A DNA stretch of 64,000 bases. Source: Hyphomicrobiales bacterium (GTDB lineage Bacteria > Pseudomonadota > Alphaproteobacteria > Rhizobiales > Rhizobiaceae). The stretch spans positions 62,001 through 126,000 of the forward strand of contig UBJR01000008.1 in assembly GCA_900465675.1 (NCBI GenBank), in the 5' to 3' direction. The position numbers and the translations under genes were made by a program. The notes below the pieces were generated by a model that saw only the letters and a program-made list of their open reading frames with translations, searched no databases and was not told where the DNA came from. Each line of letters opens with the position of its first letter. The stretch's first letter is position 1. Positions 16,553 to 26,083 of the stretch are shown in pieces.

Positions 16553-17653
16553 TCAGAAATCCCGCTCCAGCCGGACGAAGCCTTCGACATAATGCGAGTC
16601 GTCGGTGCCCGGGAAATCGTGATTTTCAGCCACATAGGTCGCAGCCGTATGCAGTGTCAGGTCGTCGACGATCTTGTAGTCGAACGTCACGCCGCCGCGC
16701 CACATGCTGCCATTGTGATATTCATCGTCGGCCTCACGGATCCTGCCGCTATACTGCGCCTCCGGCGTTATGGTGAACTTGTCGTTGATCTTCAGCGCAT
16801 ATTGCGCGATCATCGACCATTCGCTTGCCTGGTAATAGGTATTCGGGCCGCTCGAATAGATGCCGGCAAGCTCGAACAGGCCGGGGCCGATTTCCGCTCC
16901 CATGCGGGCCGTGACGGAGCCATCCTGCATGGCAGCGTCATAGCCGCCATAGACCTGCCAGGTGAACCCTCCAGCCTTGCCGCCGACCATCGCGTCGATG
17001 CCGAGACCTCTCTCGGCTCCGTCGAAGTCCGCAGGGAGTTCATCCAGCGACAGGCCAGCATTGAAGCTGTCGCTGTCATACTCGTAGCGGATCGCATTCC
17101 ATTTGGTGTCGTTACCGGTCATCAGATCGGATTCACCGGAGAAGTCGTTGTCCCACCAGCTTGCGAAGCGGCCAGCGCGGATACCGGCGAGTTCCAGATA
17201 GGCTTCGTCGATGATCGTATTGTCCGTGCCATAGGCGGCGGCATTCGACCAGCCGACAAACTCGGTGGTACGCGTGGCGGGACCGCCGCCGCCATAGTAG
17301 TTGGATTCTAGAACGATGCGACTGGTCAGCGGGCCGTATTCGGTATCGCTCTTGGCATCGACGCTCACATGGGCGCGGGTATGGCTTTCCCAGTCCTCGC
17401 CGCCGGCGCCACCCGGCCCGTTGTTCTCATAGCCGTCCCCAAAGCCGTAGCCGACTTCGAAGCGCAGATAGCCGCCGATCTTCAGGCAGGTTTCCGTGCC
17501 TGGAATGTAGAAGTAGCCTGTTCCGTACGCGTCGCAGACGCGGACATATTCCACGGATTCCGGCTCGGCGGCGACGATGGCGTCGGCGGCCTGGGCGCCG
17601 GAAACTGCTGCAAATGCAGCAGCGGAGCCGAGAAGTAGGCTCTTTATGTTCAT
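16553..17653 (-). CDS. Porin, Omp2b/RopA type
   Basis: A 366-aa outer-membrane beta-barrel. The signal peptide MNIKSLLLGSAAAFAAVSG ends at AQA-ADAIV. The mature start EYVRVCDAYGTGYFYIPGTETCLKIGGYLRF is the hallmark of alphaproteobacterial porins (PF02530), with the two conserved cysteines. The chain ends in Phe (VRLERDF), as required for barrel assembly. It should form a general diffusion channel. Rhizobia carry several paralogues, so I do not give a ropA number. A promoter with an adjacent palindrome lies about 115-160 bp upstream. Confidence 0.93.
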   Translation of the reverse strand: MNIKSLLLGSAAAFAAVSGAQAADAIVAAEPESVEYVRVCDAYGTGYFYIPGTETCLKIGGYLRFEVGYGFGDGYENNGPGGAGGEDWESHTRAHVSVDAKSDTEYGPLTSRIVLESNYYGGGGPATRTTEFVGWSNAAAYGTDNTIIDEAYLELAGIRAGRFASWWDNDFSGESDLMTGNDTKWNAIRYEYDSDSFNAGLSLDELPADFDGAERGLGIDAMVGGKAGGFTWQVYGGYDAAMQDGSVTARMGAEIGPGLFELAGIYSSGPNTYYQASEWSMIAQYALKINDKFTITPEAQYSGRIREADDEYHNGSMWRGGVTFDYKIVDDLTLHTAATYVAENHDFPGTDDSHYVEGFVRLERDF

Positions 17654-17766
17654 GCTGTGTCTCCGTTTTGCAGACCGGCACTGTGGCTGGCCCGTATGTG
17701 GCGCGAGGCGTGCGGTGCCGCGAGGGGGGACGCCGGAGAGGGAACGCGCCGATTGGCAACGGAAAC

Positions 17767-17814
17767 AGTAAGCTCGCGGAGAACCGGCTCGTCAATTATA
17801 TGCTAAACGCATAT
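17767..17814 (-). promoter_or_regulatory. Predicted porin promoter with upstream palindrome
   Basis: On the minus strand TTGACG (17795-17790) and CTTACT (17772-17767) are spaced by 17 nt, a fair match to the rhizobial sigma-70 pattern CTTGAC-n17-CTATAT. Immediately upstream of the -35 lies ATATGC-TAAAC-GCATAT (17798-17814), a perfect 6-5-6 palindrome. That position would suit an activator. Confidence 0.45.
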
Positions 17815-17815
17815 G

Positions 17816-17859
17816 TATAAAAAAGTGGCAAAGCACCGCAAACGTGACGCCTTTGCCAC
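17816..17859 (-). terminator. Terminator of the thrC-to-EAL transcript
   Basis: GTGGCAAAG and CTTTGCCAC (17825-17833, 17851-17859) are perfect 9-bp arms around a 17-nt loop. On the minus strand six T follow. It lies about 75 bp after the stop of the GGDEF-EAL gene. A smaller hairpin, GCGGGA/TCCCGC, at 17899-17915 precedes it. Confidence 0.75.
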
Positions 17860-17932
17860 ATCGTCCTGTCACAATCTGCAATCGGAAGGATGGCCTGCGC
17901 GGGATAGTTTCCCGCATAGGCAATGGAATAGC

Positions 17933-20845
17933 TTACGCCCGCTTCGTCAGCGGAAACCGTTCCTTCAGGAGGCGAAGCACCGATTCCGCCGTCATCGGGG
18001 GGCCGAAGAGGTAGCTCTGGCCGTAGCTGCAGCCCATCTTCGCAAGCTCGATCGCATCCTCGTTGGACTCGATGCCTTCGGCGACGACCTTCATGTCCAG
18101 TTCTCGGGCCATGTTGATCACCGAGCGCAGGATGGTGGCCTTCTTGTCGGTATTGTCGCGCACCAGCGCCTTGTCGAGCTTGATGGTGTCGAACGGGAAG
18201 CGCGTCAGGTAGGAGAGGGAGGAATAGCCCGTGCCGAAGTCGTCGAGTGCCAGGCCGAGGCCCGCCTCTTTCAGCTTCTGCAGCACCAGGCGCGCCTGTT
18301 CCGGGTTCTCCATCACCATCGATTCCGTCAGCTCCAGCTTCAGGCGCGAGGGTTCGCAATGGGTTTTGGCCAGCACCGAGCGCACATCGTCATAAAGCTC
18401 GTTGTTGAGCAGCTGCACGCTGGAGAGATTTATCGACACGAAGATCGGCAATTCGCCGGTTTGGTTCTGCCAGCCCATCAGGTCGTTGGTCGCCTGTTCC
18501 AGCGCAAACAGCCCAAGCGGGCCGATGATGTCGGAGGCTTCCGCGATCGGGATGAACTCGGATGGCGGGATATTGCCGCGCTTCGGATGTTCCCAGCGCA
18601 TCAGCGCCTCGAAACCGGCGATCTCGACATCCTCGAGCCGGGCGATCGGCTGATAGACCATCGACAGTTCCTTGCGCTCGATGGCGCGGCGCAGATCCGA
18701 TTCCAGCTGCAGCCTGTCGGCCCCAAAATCGCGGAATGCCGGGCGGAACGGCTCGACGCGATTGCCGCCGGCGCGCTTGGCCCGGTACATGGCCAACTCG
18801 GCGTCACTCAGCATGCCGGCCGCATTCTCCTGCTGGTCGACCCAGGAGGAGAGGCCGATCGACGCCGTCAAGACGATCTCGCGATTGGCGAAATTGATCG
18901 GCACCATGATCGCCTTGCTGATCGCATCGGCGAAATCGGCGATCTTAGCCGGATCGCGCTCGGAAACCAGGATCAGGCCGAACTGGTCGCCCGCCAGACG
19001 CGCCAGCGTGTCCTGCGCCTTCAACAGGCGGCGCAGGCGACGGGTCAGCGCGATCAGGATATTGTCGCCCGCGGCAACGCCGAGCGCATCATTGACCAGC
19101 TTGTAGCGGTCGATATCGATCACCATCACGGTCGGGCGCAGCGTATCGCCCGAAGGCGCCAGCGCCAGCACCGATTGCAGGCGGTCGATGAACAGCTGGC
19201 GGTTCGGCAGGCCTGTCAGGTTGTCGTGCAGCGCGTCGTGCAGCAGCCGCTCGATGGAATTTTTCTGCTCTGTCACGTCGACGATCGTGCCGACGCAGCG
19301 GATGATTTCGCCGTTGGAGCCGAGCACAGGGCGGGCGCGGATCAACAGCCAGTGGAAATGCCCGTCCTCGGCGCGGATGCGGAATTCGTGGTTCAGGCGG
19401 CCGCGGCGATGCTCGAGCAGCACGTCGAGCGTGGCGCGGAAACGGTCGCGGTCGTCAGGATGCAGCCGCGGCAGCCAGTTGCGCGCCGCGCCATGCATCG
19501 TTCCGGGTGACAGGCCAAGCTTCACGGAAACATCGGGGATAGTGACGACGCGGTCGCGCGCCACGTCCCAGTCCCAGACCATGTCGCCGGAGCCGGTCAG
19601 CGCCAGCGACTGGCGTTCGAGATCGGAAAACAGACCCTGCTGGAAAGCGCCGCCCGCAAAGGCGTGCTGCATCACCGTGAAGCCGATCAGCAAGACGATC
19701 AGAACCAGACCGCCGCCGAGCGCCGGCTGGATGATGTCGTTGTCGAGCCGGCCGGTGATCGTCAGCCATGCTCCGAATATCCACACAAGGATCAGCGCCC
19801 AGGCGGGCACGAGCAGGATGGCGCGGTCATAGCGGTTGAGGCCGAGATAGACGATCAGCACCAGACCCATCGTCGCCGTCAGCGCGAAGGAGAGCCGGGC
19901 GATACCAGCAGCGATCGACGGGTCGTAGATCGCCACGCCGAAGAGCAGCGCGAGGCCGAGCACCCAGGCGAGCGTCGCGTAGCCGAGATGCGTATGCCAG
20001 CGGTTGAGGTTCAGGTAGGTGAACAGGAAGATGACGAAACTCGAGGCCAGCGCCACTTCCGCGCAGGCGCGCCATATTCGCTGGTCCGCGGAAGCGATGC
20101 TGATCAGCTTGCCGAGGAAGCCGAAATCGACGCAGATATAGCCAAGCACCGCCCAGGCGAGTGCTGCCGTTGCCGGCAGCATCGAGGTTCCCTTGACGAC
20201 GAACAGGATGGTCAGAAACACCGCCAGCAGACCGGCAATGCCGAGCACGATGCCGCGATAGAGCGTAAACGCGTTGATCGTGTCCTTGTAGGCGTCCGGT
20301 TCCCAGAGATAGATCTGCGGCAGGTCGGGGCTTGCAAGCTCGGCGACGAACGTGATGACGGCGCCGGGGTTCAGCGTGATGCGGAAGACGTCAGCCTCGT
20401 CGCTCGGCTGCCGGTCGAGCGCGAAGCCCTCGCTCGGCGTGATCGCCATGATGCGCTGCGAGCCGAGATCCGGCCAGAAAAGCTTGGAATTCACCAGGCG
20501 GAAATGCGGGGCGACGATGACGCGCTCCAGCTGTTCTTCCGAAACGTTGGCGAGCGCGAAAACAGCCCAGTCGCCCTGGTGGTTGTCGGAGCTGGCACGT
20601 ACCTCAATACGGCGCCGGATACCATCGGCACCGGCTGCTGTGGACACCTGGAACGCTTCGCCCTGGTTGGCGTAGATCTCGGTGGTCTTGGTGAGGTCGA
20701 GTGCGGTGTCGTCGCGCGAAATCTTCACCGGCTCAGCCGCATGTGCGGTACCGGCGGCCAGCGCAAGCACCGACAGGAAGAGAGCTGCGATCACCGCGAT
20801 CAATCGGCCGGACGGTGATGTGTGCAGCATGCGGTTCGTGGTCAT
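17933..20845 (-). CDS. Membrane PAS-GGDEF-EAL phosphodiesterase
   Basis: A 970-aa cyclic di-GMP protein. A signal-like N-terminus and a periplasmic region (to about 185) precede seven hydrophobic helices (about 195-410), resembling 7TMR-DISM sensors. A PAS fold (about 420-535), GGDEF (about 545-700) and EAL (about 715-960) follow. The GGDEF loop is AGDQF and no RxxD I-site is present, so cyclase activity is unlikely. The EAL domain keeps EALMRW, ELTES, DDFGTGYSS, KLD, AEGIE and the late Gln, so it should hydrolyse c-di-GMP. Its start overlaps the GNAT stop by ATGA. Confidence 0.92.
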   Translation of the reverse strand: MTTNRMLHTSPSGRLIAVIAALFLSVLALAAGTAHAAEPVKISRDDTALDLTKTTEIYANQGEAFQVSTAAGADGIRRRIEVRASSDNHQGDWAVFALANVSEEQLERVIVAPHFRLVNSKLFWPDLGSQRIMAITPSEGFALDRQPSDEADVFRITLNPGAVITFVAELASPDLPQIYLWEPDAYKDTINAFTLYRGIVLGIAGLLAVFLTILFVVKGTSMLPATAALAWAVLGYICVDFGFLGKLISIASADQRIWRACAEVALASSFVIFLFTYLNLNRWHTHLGYATLAWVLGLALLFGVAIYDPSIAAGIARLSFALTATMGLVLIVYLGLNRYDRAILLVPAWALILVWIFGAWLTITGRLDNDIIQPALGGGLVLIVLLIGFTVMQHAFAGGAFQQGLFSDLERQSLALTGSGDMVWDWDVARDRVVTIPDVSVKLGLSPGTMHGAARNWLPRLHPDDRDRFRATLDVLLEHRRGRLNHEFRIRAEDGHFHWLLIRARPVLGSNGEIIRCVGTIVDVTEQKNSIERLLHDALHDNLTGLPNRQLFIDRLQSVLALAPSGDTLRPTVMVIDIDRYKLVNDALGVAAGDNILIALTRRLRRLLKAQDTLARLAGDQFGLILVSERDPAKIADFADAISKAIMVPINFANREIVLTASIGLSSWVDQQENAAGMLSDAELAMYRAKRAGGNRVEPFRPAFRDFGADRLQLESDLRRAIERKELSMVYQPIARLEDVEIAGFEALMRWEHPKRGNIPPSEFIPIAEASDIIGPLGLFALEQATNDLMGWQNQTGELPIFVSINLSSVQLLNNELYDDVRSVLAKTHCEPSRLKLELTESMVMENPEQARLVLQKLKEAGLGLALDDFGTGYSSLSYLTRFPFDTIKLDKALVRDNTDKKATILRSVINMARELDMKVVAEGIESNEDAIELAKMGCSYGQSYLFGPPMTAESVLRLLKERFPLTKRA

Positions 20846-21456
20846 CGGCTGTCGGTTTTCCTGCCTGTATCCGTATCGGTGGCGATCAGTGAAAACATCA
20901 CATGGTCATGCCACTGACCGTTGATTTTCAAGTATCCGCGCAGATAGCCTTCCCGCTGAAACCCGGCTTTCTCAAGCAGGCGAATGCTCCGTGCGTTGTC
21001 TGGAATACAGGCTGCTTCGATACGGTGCAACTCAAGCCCTGCGAAGATATAGGGTATAACCAACTGAAGTGCGGCGAACATATGGCCCTGACCGGCGTGT
21101 TTCTCGCCCATCCAGTAGCCGATCATGCAGCTCTGCGCCGCCCCGCGGCGGATATAGCCGATGGTGATGCCGCCGAGCAGTTCCATCCCGGGTTTGGAAA
21201 ACAGAAAGAGCGGGATCGCCTGTCCGGAAGCATATTCCTGCTTGCCGCGGATGACGCGGGCGCGAAAGGCCCCCTCCGTCAGTTCGTCACGCCGCCAGGT
21301 CGGCTCCCAGGGTTCCAGGAACTTGCGGCTTTCCGAGCGCAGCTTGTGCCACTGGGTGAAATCCTGATAGCGCGGCAGCCGCAACGCATAGCGGCTGTTC
21401 TCCAGTTCGACTGCTTCCGGCTGCCGCGACAGGAACCGAAATACCGATTTGGGCAT
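20842..21456 (-). CDS. GNAT family N-acetyltransferase, RimJ-like
   Basis: A 204-aa acetyltransferase of the RimJ/RimL subgroup. The acetyl-CoA-binding region is IGYWMGEKHAGQGHMFAAL, followed by LHRIEAACIPDNARSIRLLEKAGFQREGYLRGYLKINGQWHDHVMF, the standard C-terminal pattern. Relatives acetylate the N-terminus of ribosomal proteins or small amines; the substrate here is unknown. It is the third gene of the run thrC, M16 peptidase, GNAT, GGDEF-EAL, 28 bp after the peptidase stop. Confidence 0.9.
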   Translation of the reverse strand: MPKSVFRFLSRQPEAVELENSRYALRLPRYQDFTQWHKLRSESRKFLEPWEPTWRRDELTEGAFRARVIRGKQEYASGQAIPLFLFSKPGMELLGGITIGYIRRGAAQSCMIGYWMGEKHAGQGHMFAALQLVIPYIFAGLELHRIEAACIPDNARSIRLLEKAGFQREGYLRGYLKINGQWHDHVMFSLIATDTDTGRKTDSR

Positions 21457-21484
21457 CGATCACTCCCGGCGGGCTGAAAGCGGT

Positions 21485-22783
21485 CTAGCGGCTTGCCTGT
21501 TTGGATTGCGGCACATGGGCGGAGAGCGAAGCAGTGATGTCTTCCATCGGCGCAAGCTGCTCCAGCGGGCCGATCGCAGACAGCGTCGGAACGGTGTCGA
21601 AGAACAGCCGTCCGGCGAGATCGGTCAGGCGCTCGACGGTGATGCCTTCCAGCCGCTCCATCATCTCCGGATTGGCGATCGGACGGCCATAAAGCATCAT
21701 CTGCCGGGCAATCTGGCCGGCGCGGGCGGCTGGGCTTTCCTGACCCATCAAGAGCTGGGCGCGGATCTGGGCGCGGGCGCGCTCGATTTCCTTCTGCTCG
21801 ATCGAACCGGCAGACTTGTGCAGCTCGTCGATGATCACAGGCACCAGCTCCGGCAGGTTCTCGCCGCCGGTCGCGGCATGGATGCCGAAGATGCCGGTGT
21901 CGGAAAAGCCCCAGTGGAAGGCATAGATCGAGTAGCAGAGGCCGCGAATTTCGCGCACTTCCTGGAACAGCCGGGACGACATGCCGCCGCCGAGGATGTT
22001 GGCGAGGATCTGCGAACAGTAGAAGTCGCGGGCGTGATAGGCCTTGCCTTCGAAGCCGAGCAGGATCTGCGCATCCATGAGATCGCGGGTCTCGCGGATA
22101 TTGCCGCCGATATAGCGCGCGGGCTCCATGACGGGCGTCGCGATCGGCGCTGTCGGCAGGCCGGCGAAGCGCTGCTCCACCATCTTGACGAACTCGTCGT
22201 GATCGACGGCACCGGCTGCGACCACGAACATCCGGTCGGTCGTGTAGTTGCGGCCGAGATAGGTGCGGATCTGCTGCGGCGAGAATGAAACGACCGTCTC
22301 CGGCGTGCCGAGAATGGCGCGGCCAAGCGTCTGGTCCTTGTAGGCGGTCTCCGAAAACTTGTCGAAAACCACGTCATCGGGCGTGTCGTTGGCGGCGTTG
22401 ATTTCCTGCAGGATGACCTGCTTTTCGCGCTCCAGCTCATCTTCCTCGAAGGCCGATTCCGTCAGGATGTCGGCGAGGATATCGATGGCGAGCGGCACGT
22501 GGTCCTTGAGAACGCGGGCATAGTAGGAGGTCGTTTCGGTCGAGGTTGCGGCGTTCACTTCGCCGCCGACATCCTCGATTTCCTCTGCGATATCGCGTGC
22601 CGAGCGGCGTGCGGTTCCCTTGAAAGCCATGTGTTCGAGCAGGTGGGCAATGCCATGCTCGTCTTCCGTTTCGTTGCGCGAACCTGATTTGATCCAGACC
22701 CCGAGTGCGGCACTTTCAAGGTGCGGCATGGTCTGTGTCACTACTGTCAGCCCGGATTTGAGCCGGGTGCACTCAACTGTCAT
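21485..22783 (-). CDS. M16 family zinc peptidase (processing-peptidase-like)
   Basis: A 432-aa metallopeptidase related to the beta subunit of mitochondrial processing peptidase. The inverted zinc motif HLLEHMAFKGT (HxxEH) appears near residue 47, with the downstream Glu in the EIEDVGGEVNAATSTETTSYYARVL region. The C-terminal half has the substrate-binding GGGMSSRLFQEVREIRGLCYSIY. Bacterial members are of uncertain physiological role. The pairing of thrC with this peptidase recurs in alphaproteobacteria. The start is 24 bp after the thrC stop. Confidence 0.92.
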   Translation of the reverse strand: MTVECTRLKSGLTVVTQTMPHLESAALGVWIKSGSRNETEDEHGIAHLLEHMAFKGTARRSARDIAEEIEDVGGEVNAATSTETTSYYARVLKDHVPLAIDILADILTESAFEEDELEREKQVILQEINAANDTPDDVVFDKFSETAYKDQTLGRAILGTPETVVSFSPQQIRTYLGRNYTTDRMFVVAAGAVDHDEFVKMVEQRFAGLPTAPIATPVMEPARYIGGNIRETRDLMDAQILLGFEGKAYHARDFYCSQILANILGGGMSSRLFQEVREIRGLCYSIYAFHWGFSDTGIFGIHAATGGENLPELVPVIIDELHKSAGSIEQKEIERARAQIRAQLLMGQESPAARAGQIARQMMLYGRPIANPEMMERLEGITVERLTDLAGRLFFDTVPTLSAIGPLEQLAPMEDITASLSAHVPQSKQASR

Positions 22784-22807
22784 TGGCTATCTTTCTGCGC
22801 CGCCGAA

Positions 22808-24208
22808 TTACGTCCGGGCATGCTTGCCGATAAAGCTTTCAACGGCCTTAAGTTCCGGATCGATGACTTGGAAGCGCTCCTCCTTAAGCATCAGATCAGC
22901 AAGCCACGTCGGGAGCGCCGGGTCAATACCGGAGGCCGATTTTACGGCCGCCGGGAACTTAGCCGGGTGGGCGGTGGCAAGCGTCACCATCGGCGTATTC
23001 GGCTTCTCGTGCTTGGCGGCAACGAAGACGCCGATCGCCGAATGCGGATCGAGCAGATAGCCCGTCTCGGCAAGCGTTTCCTTGATCGTCTGGGCCACCT
23101 GCTTCTCGCTGGCGCGGCCGGCGCGGAAGTCCTTTTTGATGGCGGCGAGCGCCTTCGGAGCGATCTCGAAACCGTTCGATTGCTTCAGGCTGTCCATGGC
23201 GTGGCGCACCTTGGACGCGTCGCGGTCATAGGCCTCGAATAGCAGCCGTTCGAAGTTGGAGGAGATCTGGATATCCATGGACGGAGAGGTGGTCGCCTTG
23301 ACCTCCTTCATGTCATAGCGGCCGGTCTTCATCGTCCGCGCCAGGATGTCGTTCTCGTTGGTGGCGATAACAAGCTTGCCGATCGGCAGGCCCATCTTCT
23401 TGGCGGCATAGCCCGCGAAGATATCCCCGAAATTCCCCGTCGGTACGGTGAACGAAATCTTCCGGTCCGGTCCGCCCAGCGCCACCGAGGTGGTGAAGTA
23501 ATAGACGATCTGAGCCATGATGCGGGCCCAGTTGATCGAGTTGACGCCCGACAGCTTGACCTTGTCGCGGAAGGCGCCGTCGTTGAACATCGCCTTCACC
23601 AGATTCTGGCAGTCGTCGAAATTGCCGTTGACGGCCAGCGCATGCACGTTCGGCGACGTCGAGGTCGTCATCTGGCGCTGCTGCACCGGAGAAACCTTGC
23701 CATGCGGGAAGAGAATGAAGATGTCGGTGCGCTCGCGGCCGGCAAAGGCGTCGATCGCCGCGCCGCCGGTATCGCCAGACGTGGCGCCGACGATCGTCGC
23801 GCGCTCGCCGCGCTTCTCCAGCGCATAGTCCATCAGGCGGGCCAGCAACTGCATCGCCACGTCCTTGAAGGCGAGCGTCGTGCCGTGGAACAGCTCCATG
23901 ACGAAGCTGTTCGGGCCGGTCTGCACCAGCGGCGCGATCGCCGGATGGCGGAAGGTGCCATAGGCCTCGTCGATCATCGCCCGGAAGGTTTCGGCCGGAA
24001 TTTCGCCATTGGTGAAGGGCGAGAGAATCGTGAACGCGATATCCTGATAGCTGTTGCCGCGCAGCGCCCGGATCTCCTTCTTGGAGAACTGCGGCCATTG
24101 ACGCGGAACGTAGAGACCGCCGTCGCGGGCAAGACCCGTCAGAAGCGCATCGCAAAAGCCGAGAGAAGGGGCCTCGCCGCGGGTCGAGATATAGTCCACG
24201 TTCTTCAT
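22808..24208 (-). CDS. thrC: Threonine synthase
   Basis: A PLP enzyme that converts O-phosphohomoserine, made by ThrB, to threonine. The 466-aa length and the start MKNVDYISTRG fit the bacterial long form. The PLP lysine lies in ELFHGTTLAFKDVAMQ (near 111); GATSGDTGGAA and TVPTGNFGDIFAGY bind the cofactor phosphate. The open frame continues to 24382, but that part shows no family similarity. It heads a four-gene minus-strand run ending with the GGDEF-EAL gene. Confidence 0.96.
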   Translation of the reverse strand: MKNVDYISTRGEAPSLGFCDALLTGLARDGGLYVPRQWPQFSKKEIRALRGNSYQDIAFTILSPFTNGEIPAETFRAMIDEAYGTFRHPAIAPLVQTGPNSFVMELFHGTTLAFKDVAMQLLARLMDYALEKRGERATIVGATSGDTGGAAIDAFAGRERTDIFILFPHGKVSPVQQRQMTTSTSPNVHALAVNGNFDDCQNLVKAMFNDGAFRDKVKLSGVNSINWARIMAQIVYYFTTSVALGGPDRKISFTVPTGNFGDIFAGYAAKKMGLPIGKLVIATNENDILARTMKTGRYDMKEVKATTSPSMDIQISSNFERLLFEAYDRDASKVRHAMDSLKQSNGFEIAPKALAAIKKDFRAGRASEKQVAQTIKETLAETGYLLDPHSAIGVFVAAKHEKPNTPMVTLATAHPAKFPAAVKSASGIDPALPTWLADLMLKEERFQVIDPELKAVESFIGKHART

Positions 24209-24409
24209 CCTTGACGTTATGGCCGGAAGCGATCCGGAGAAGGAAAGCAAGCGCCTGAAATGCTGCGAGCCGAAATGTGCATCAAAACAGTGCTTACCCA
24301 ATCGATTTTTCTTTGCGCCGCTGATATAGACCATCGCAAACTGTGACGAAAGGCCTTGCAAACGCGACTTCGGGCCTGCCAAAAAACTTTGTAAGAGGGT
24401 GGAATAATC

Positions 24410-25105
24410 GTGTTCGGCAAAGTCCCGCGTCTCATCGCTTCCGCATCGTTGGCCGCTCTTCTCGCAGGCTGCAGCTCGCTTGGCATGGGCGGCGACAGCA
24501 AGCCGGCAGAGGCTTCCGCGCAGACCGGTGGCACCGCGCAGATCATGCCGATGGCACCGCAGAATCCATCTTCGACAGACAAGCCGATCGGCACCGCTAC
24601 CAATGCGTCAGGCGCCGTACAGCCGGTCGTTCAGGGCGCTTGCCCGCAGATCTACATGCGCGATCAGGATGCGATTTTCCGCACCTATGCCAAGGGCGGC
24701 AAGAAGGCTGTCGTCAACAGCGCCGCCGGCCAGCAGGATGCGCAGCCGACTGATCAGATCGTCTATCAGGCCGCATTCGGCGACTATACGCGCCAGTGCA
24801 CGCTCAACGACCAGAACCTGACGATGACCATCGTTGCGCAGGTTCGCGTGCTCGCCGGTCCGGCAGGCGGCCCTGGTACCGTGTCGCTGCCGATTCGCAT
24901 CAGCGCTGTCGACAGCCAGGGTGCAATCAACAGCGAGACCGTGCCCTTCACCGCGCAGATACCGGCTGGCCAGACGTCGACGCAGGTCCTGTTCCGCCAT
25001 GACGGCTTCAAGCTGCCGGTTGGTTCGGGTTCACTGGTTCGCGTCAATATCGGCTTCGATCAGGGCAACGCCCCGAAGACCAAGAAGAAAGCCAAGAGCT
25101 CCTAA
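24410..25105 (+). CDS. Putative lipoprotein
   Basis: A 231-aa exported protein. The N-terminus has a lipobox, LLAGCSS, so the mature protein should begin with an acylated Cys near residue 21. A Ser/Ala/Gly/Pro-rich linker follows to about 75, then a folded region with CPQIYMRDQDAIFRTY and a second cysteine (RQCTLNDQ) that could form a disulfide. The tail is Lys-rich (KTKKKAKSS). I do not recognise a characterised family. The GTG start at 24410 follows GAGGGTGG. It is divergent from thrC. Confidence 0.75.
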   Translation: MFGKVPRLIASASLAALLAGCSSLGMGGDSKPAEASAQTGGTAQIMPMAPQNPSSTDKPIGTATNASGAVQPVVQGACPQIYMRDQDAIFRTYAKGGKKAVVNSAAGQQDAQPTDQIVYQAAFGDYTRQCTLNDQNLTMTIVAQVRVLAGPAGGPGTVSLPIRISAVDSQGAINSETVPFTAQIPAGQTSTQVLFRHDGFKLPVGSGSLVRVNIGFDQGNAPKTKKKAKSS

Positions 25106-25165
25106 TAGGCCGCTTGTTTCGGCCTCCCCGTCATGCTTCTGTCATGGCGGGAGAGATTTTTCGCG

Positions 25166-26083
25166 ATGAAAATCGGCATCGTTCTCAATCCGGCGTCGGG
25201 AAGGCGGGGCAGGCGGGTGTTCTGGTCCGCGTTGCGGCGTGCGCTCGAAGCCCGCTCGGCCGATATCAGCCTGCGTGAAACCAAGGGTTTCGGCGACGCT
25301 AGGCGCCATGGTCGGGAACTCGCCGAAGACGGCTGCGATCTGGTGCTGGCCGTCGGTGGCGATGGCACGGTCGGCGAGGTCGCGGGCGGTATCCTTAGAT
25401 CAAGGCGTCCGCGCGCTGTCTTCTCCTTCATTCCCACGGGCACCGGCTGCGATTTCGCCCGCAATTTCGCCATCCCCCGTGAACCCTCTAAGATTGCCGA
25501 ACATCTGTTGACCGCACCGGTGCGCTCCGTCGACGCCGGGCTGCTGACCTGCGAAAACGACGACGGCGTGAGCTGCACCCGGCATTTTATCAATATCGCC
25601 AGCTTCGGCGTTTCGGGAAAAATCGTCAGCGCCGTCAACGAAGCGCGGCGGGGCAGGCGGTTACCCGGCCCGATGGTGTTCTTCTATCACAGCCTGATGC
25701 AGATCCTGCGCTACAAGCCCTGCAGTATCCGGCTGCGGCTCGATGGCGAGGATGTCTATGACGGCCCGATCACCGCCGTTGCGGTCGCCAACGGTGCCTG
25801 GTTCGGCGGCGGCATGAAGGTGGCGCCCGGCGCCGATGTTTCCGACGGGCTCTTCGATGTGGTGATCATCAGGGGTGCCGCGAGGCTGCGCGTGCTGACG
25901 CTGATGAACAGCATCTACAGCGGCAAGCACGTGAAAAGCCCGCTGGTCAGCATCCACCGGGCGCGTCTGGTCGAGGTCTGGCCGGCCGGCGAGGCGGCAC
26001 CTGTCGATAGCGACGGCGAGGCGCCAGGCCATATCCCGGCACGTTTCGAGATACTGCCCGGCGCCGTCAACCTGCTCGTCTGA
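25166..26083 (+). CDS. Diacylglycerol/lipid kinase family protein
   Basis: A 305-aa member of the DAGK catalytic-domain family (YegS/BmrU/sphingosine-kinase-like). The visible motifs are IVLNPASGRRGRR, LAVGGDGTVGEVAGGI (the GGDGT nucleotide-binding loop) and IPTGTGCDFARNF. It probably phosphorylates a lipid alcohol such as diacylglycerol. The ATG at 25166 has GGGAGAG about ten bases upstream; an in-frame ATG at 25133 is a weaker choice. Its TGA stop abuts the stop of the convergent HAD gene (TGATCA). Confidence 0.88.
   Translation: MKIGIVLNPASGRRGRRVFWSALRRALEARSADISLRETKGFGDARRHGRELAEDGCDLVLAVGGDGTVGEVAGGILRSRRPRAVFSFIPTGTGCDFARNFAIPREPSKIAEHLLTAPVRSVDAGLLTCENDDGVSCTRHFINIASFGVSGKIVSAVNEARRGRRLPGPMVFFYHSLMQILRYKPCSIRLRLDGEDVYDGPITAVAVANGAWFGGGMKVAPGADVSDGLFDVVIIRGAARLRVLTLMNSIYSGKHVKSPLVSIHRARLVEVWPAGEAAPVDSDGEAPGHIPARFEILPGAVNLLV

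Noticed and set aside
17813..19510. 565-codon open frame opposite the GGDEF-EAL gene
   Set aside because: Antisense shadow; the minus strand encodes complete catalytic motifs.
24209..24382. Possible longer threonine synthase or a leader peptide before thrC
   Set aside because: The in-frame extension shows no conservation pattern, and I found no run of threonine codons that would suggest attenuation.
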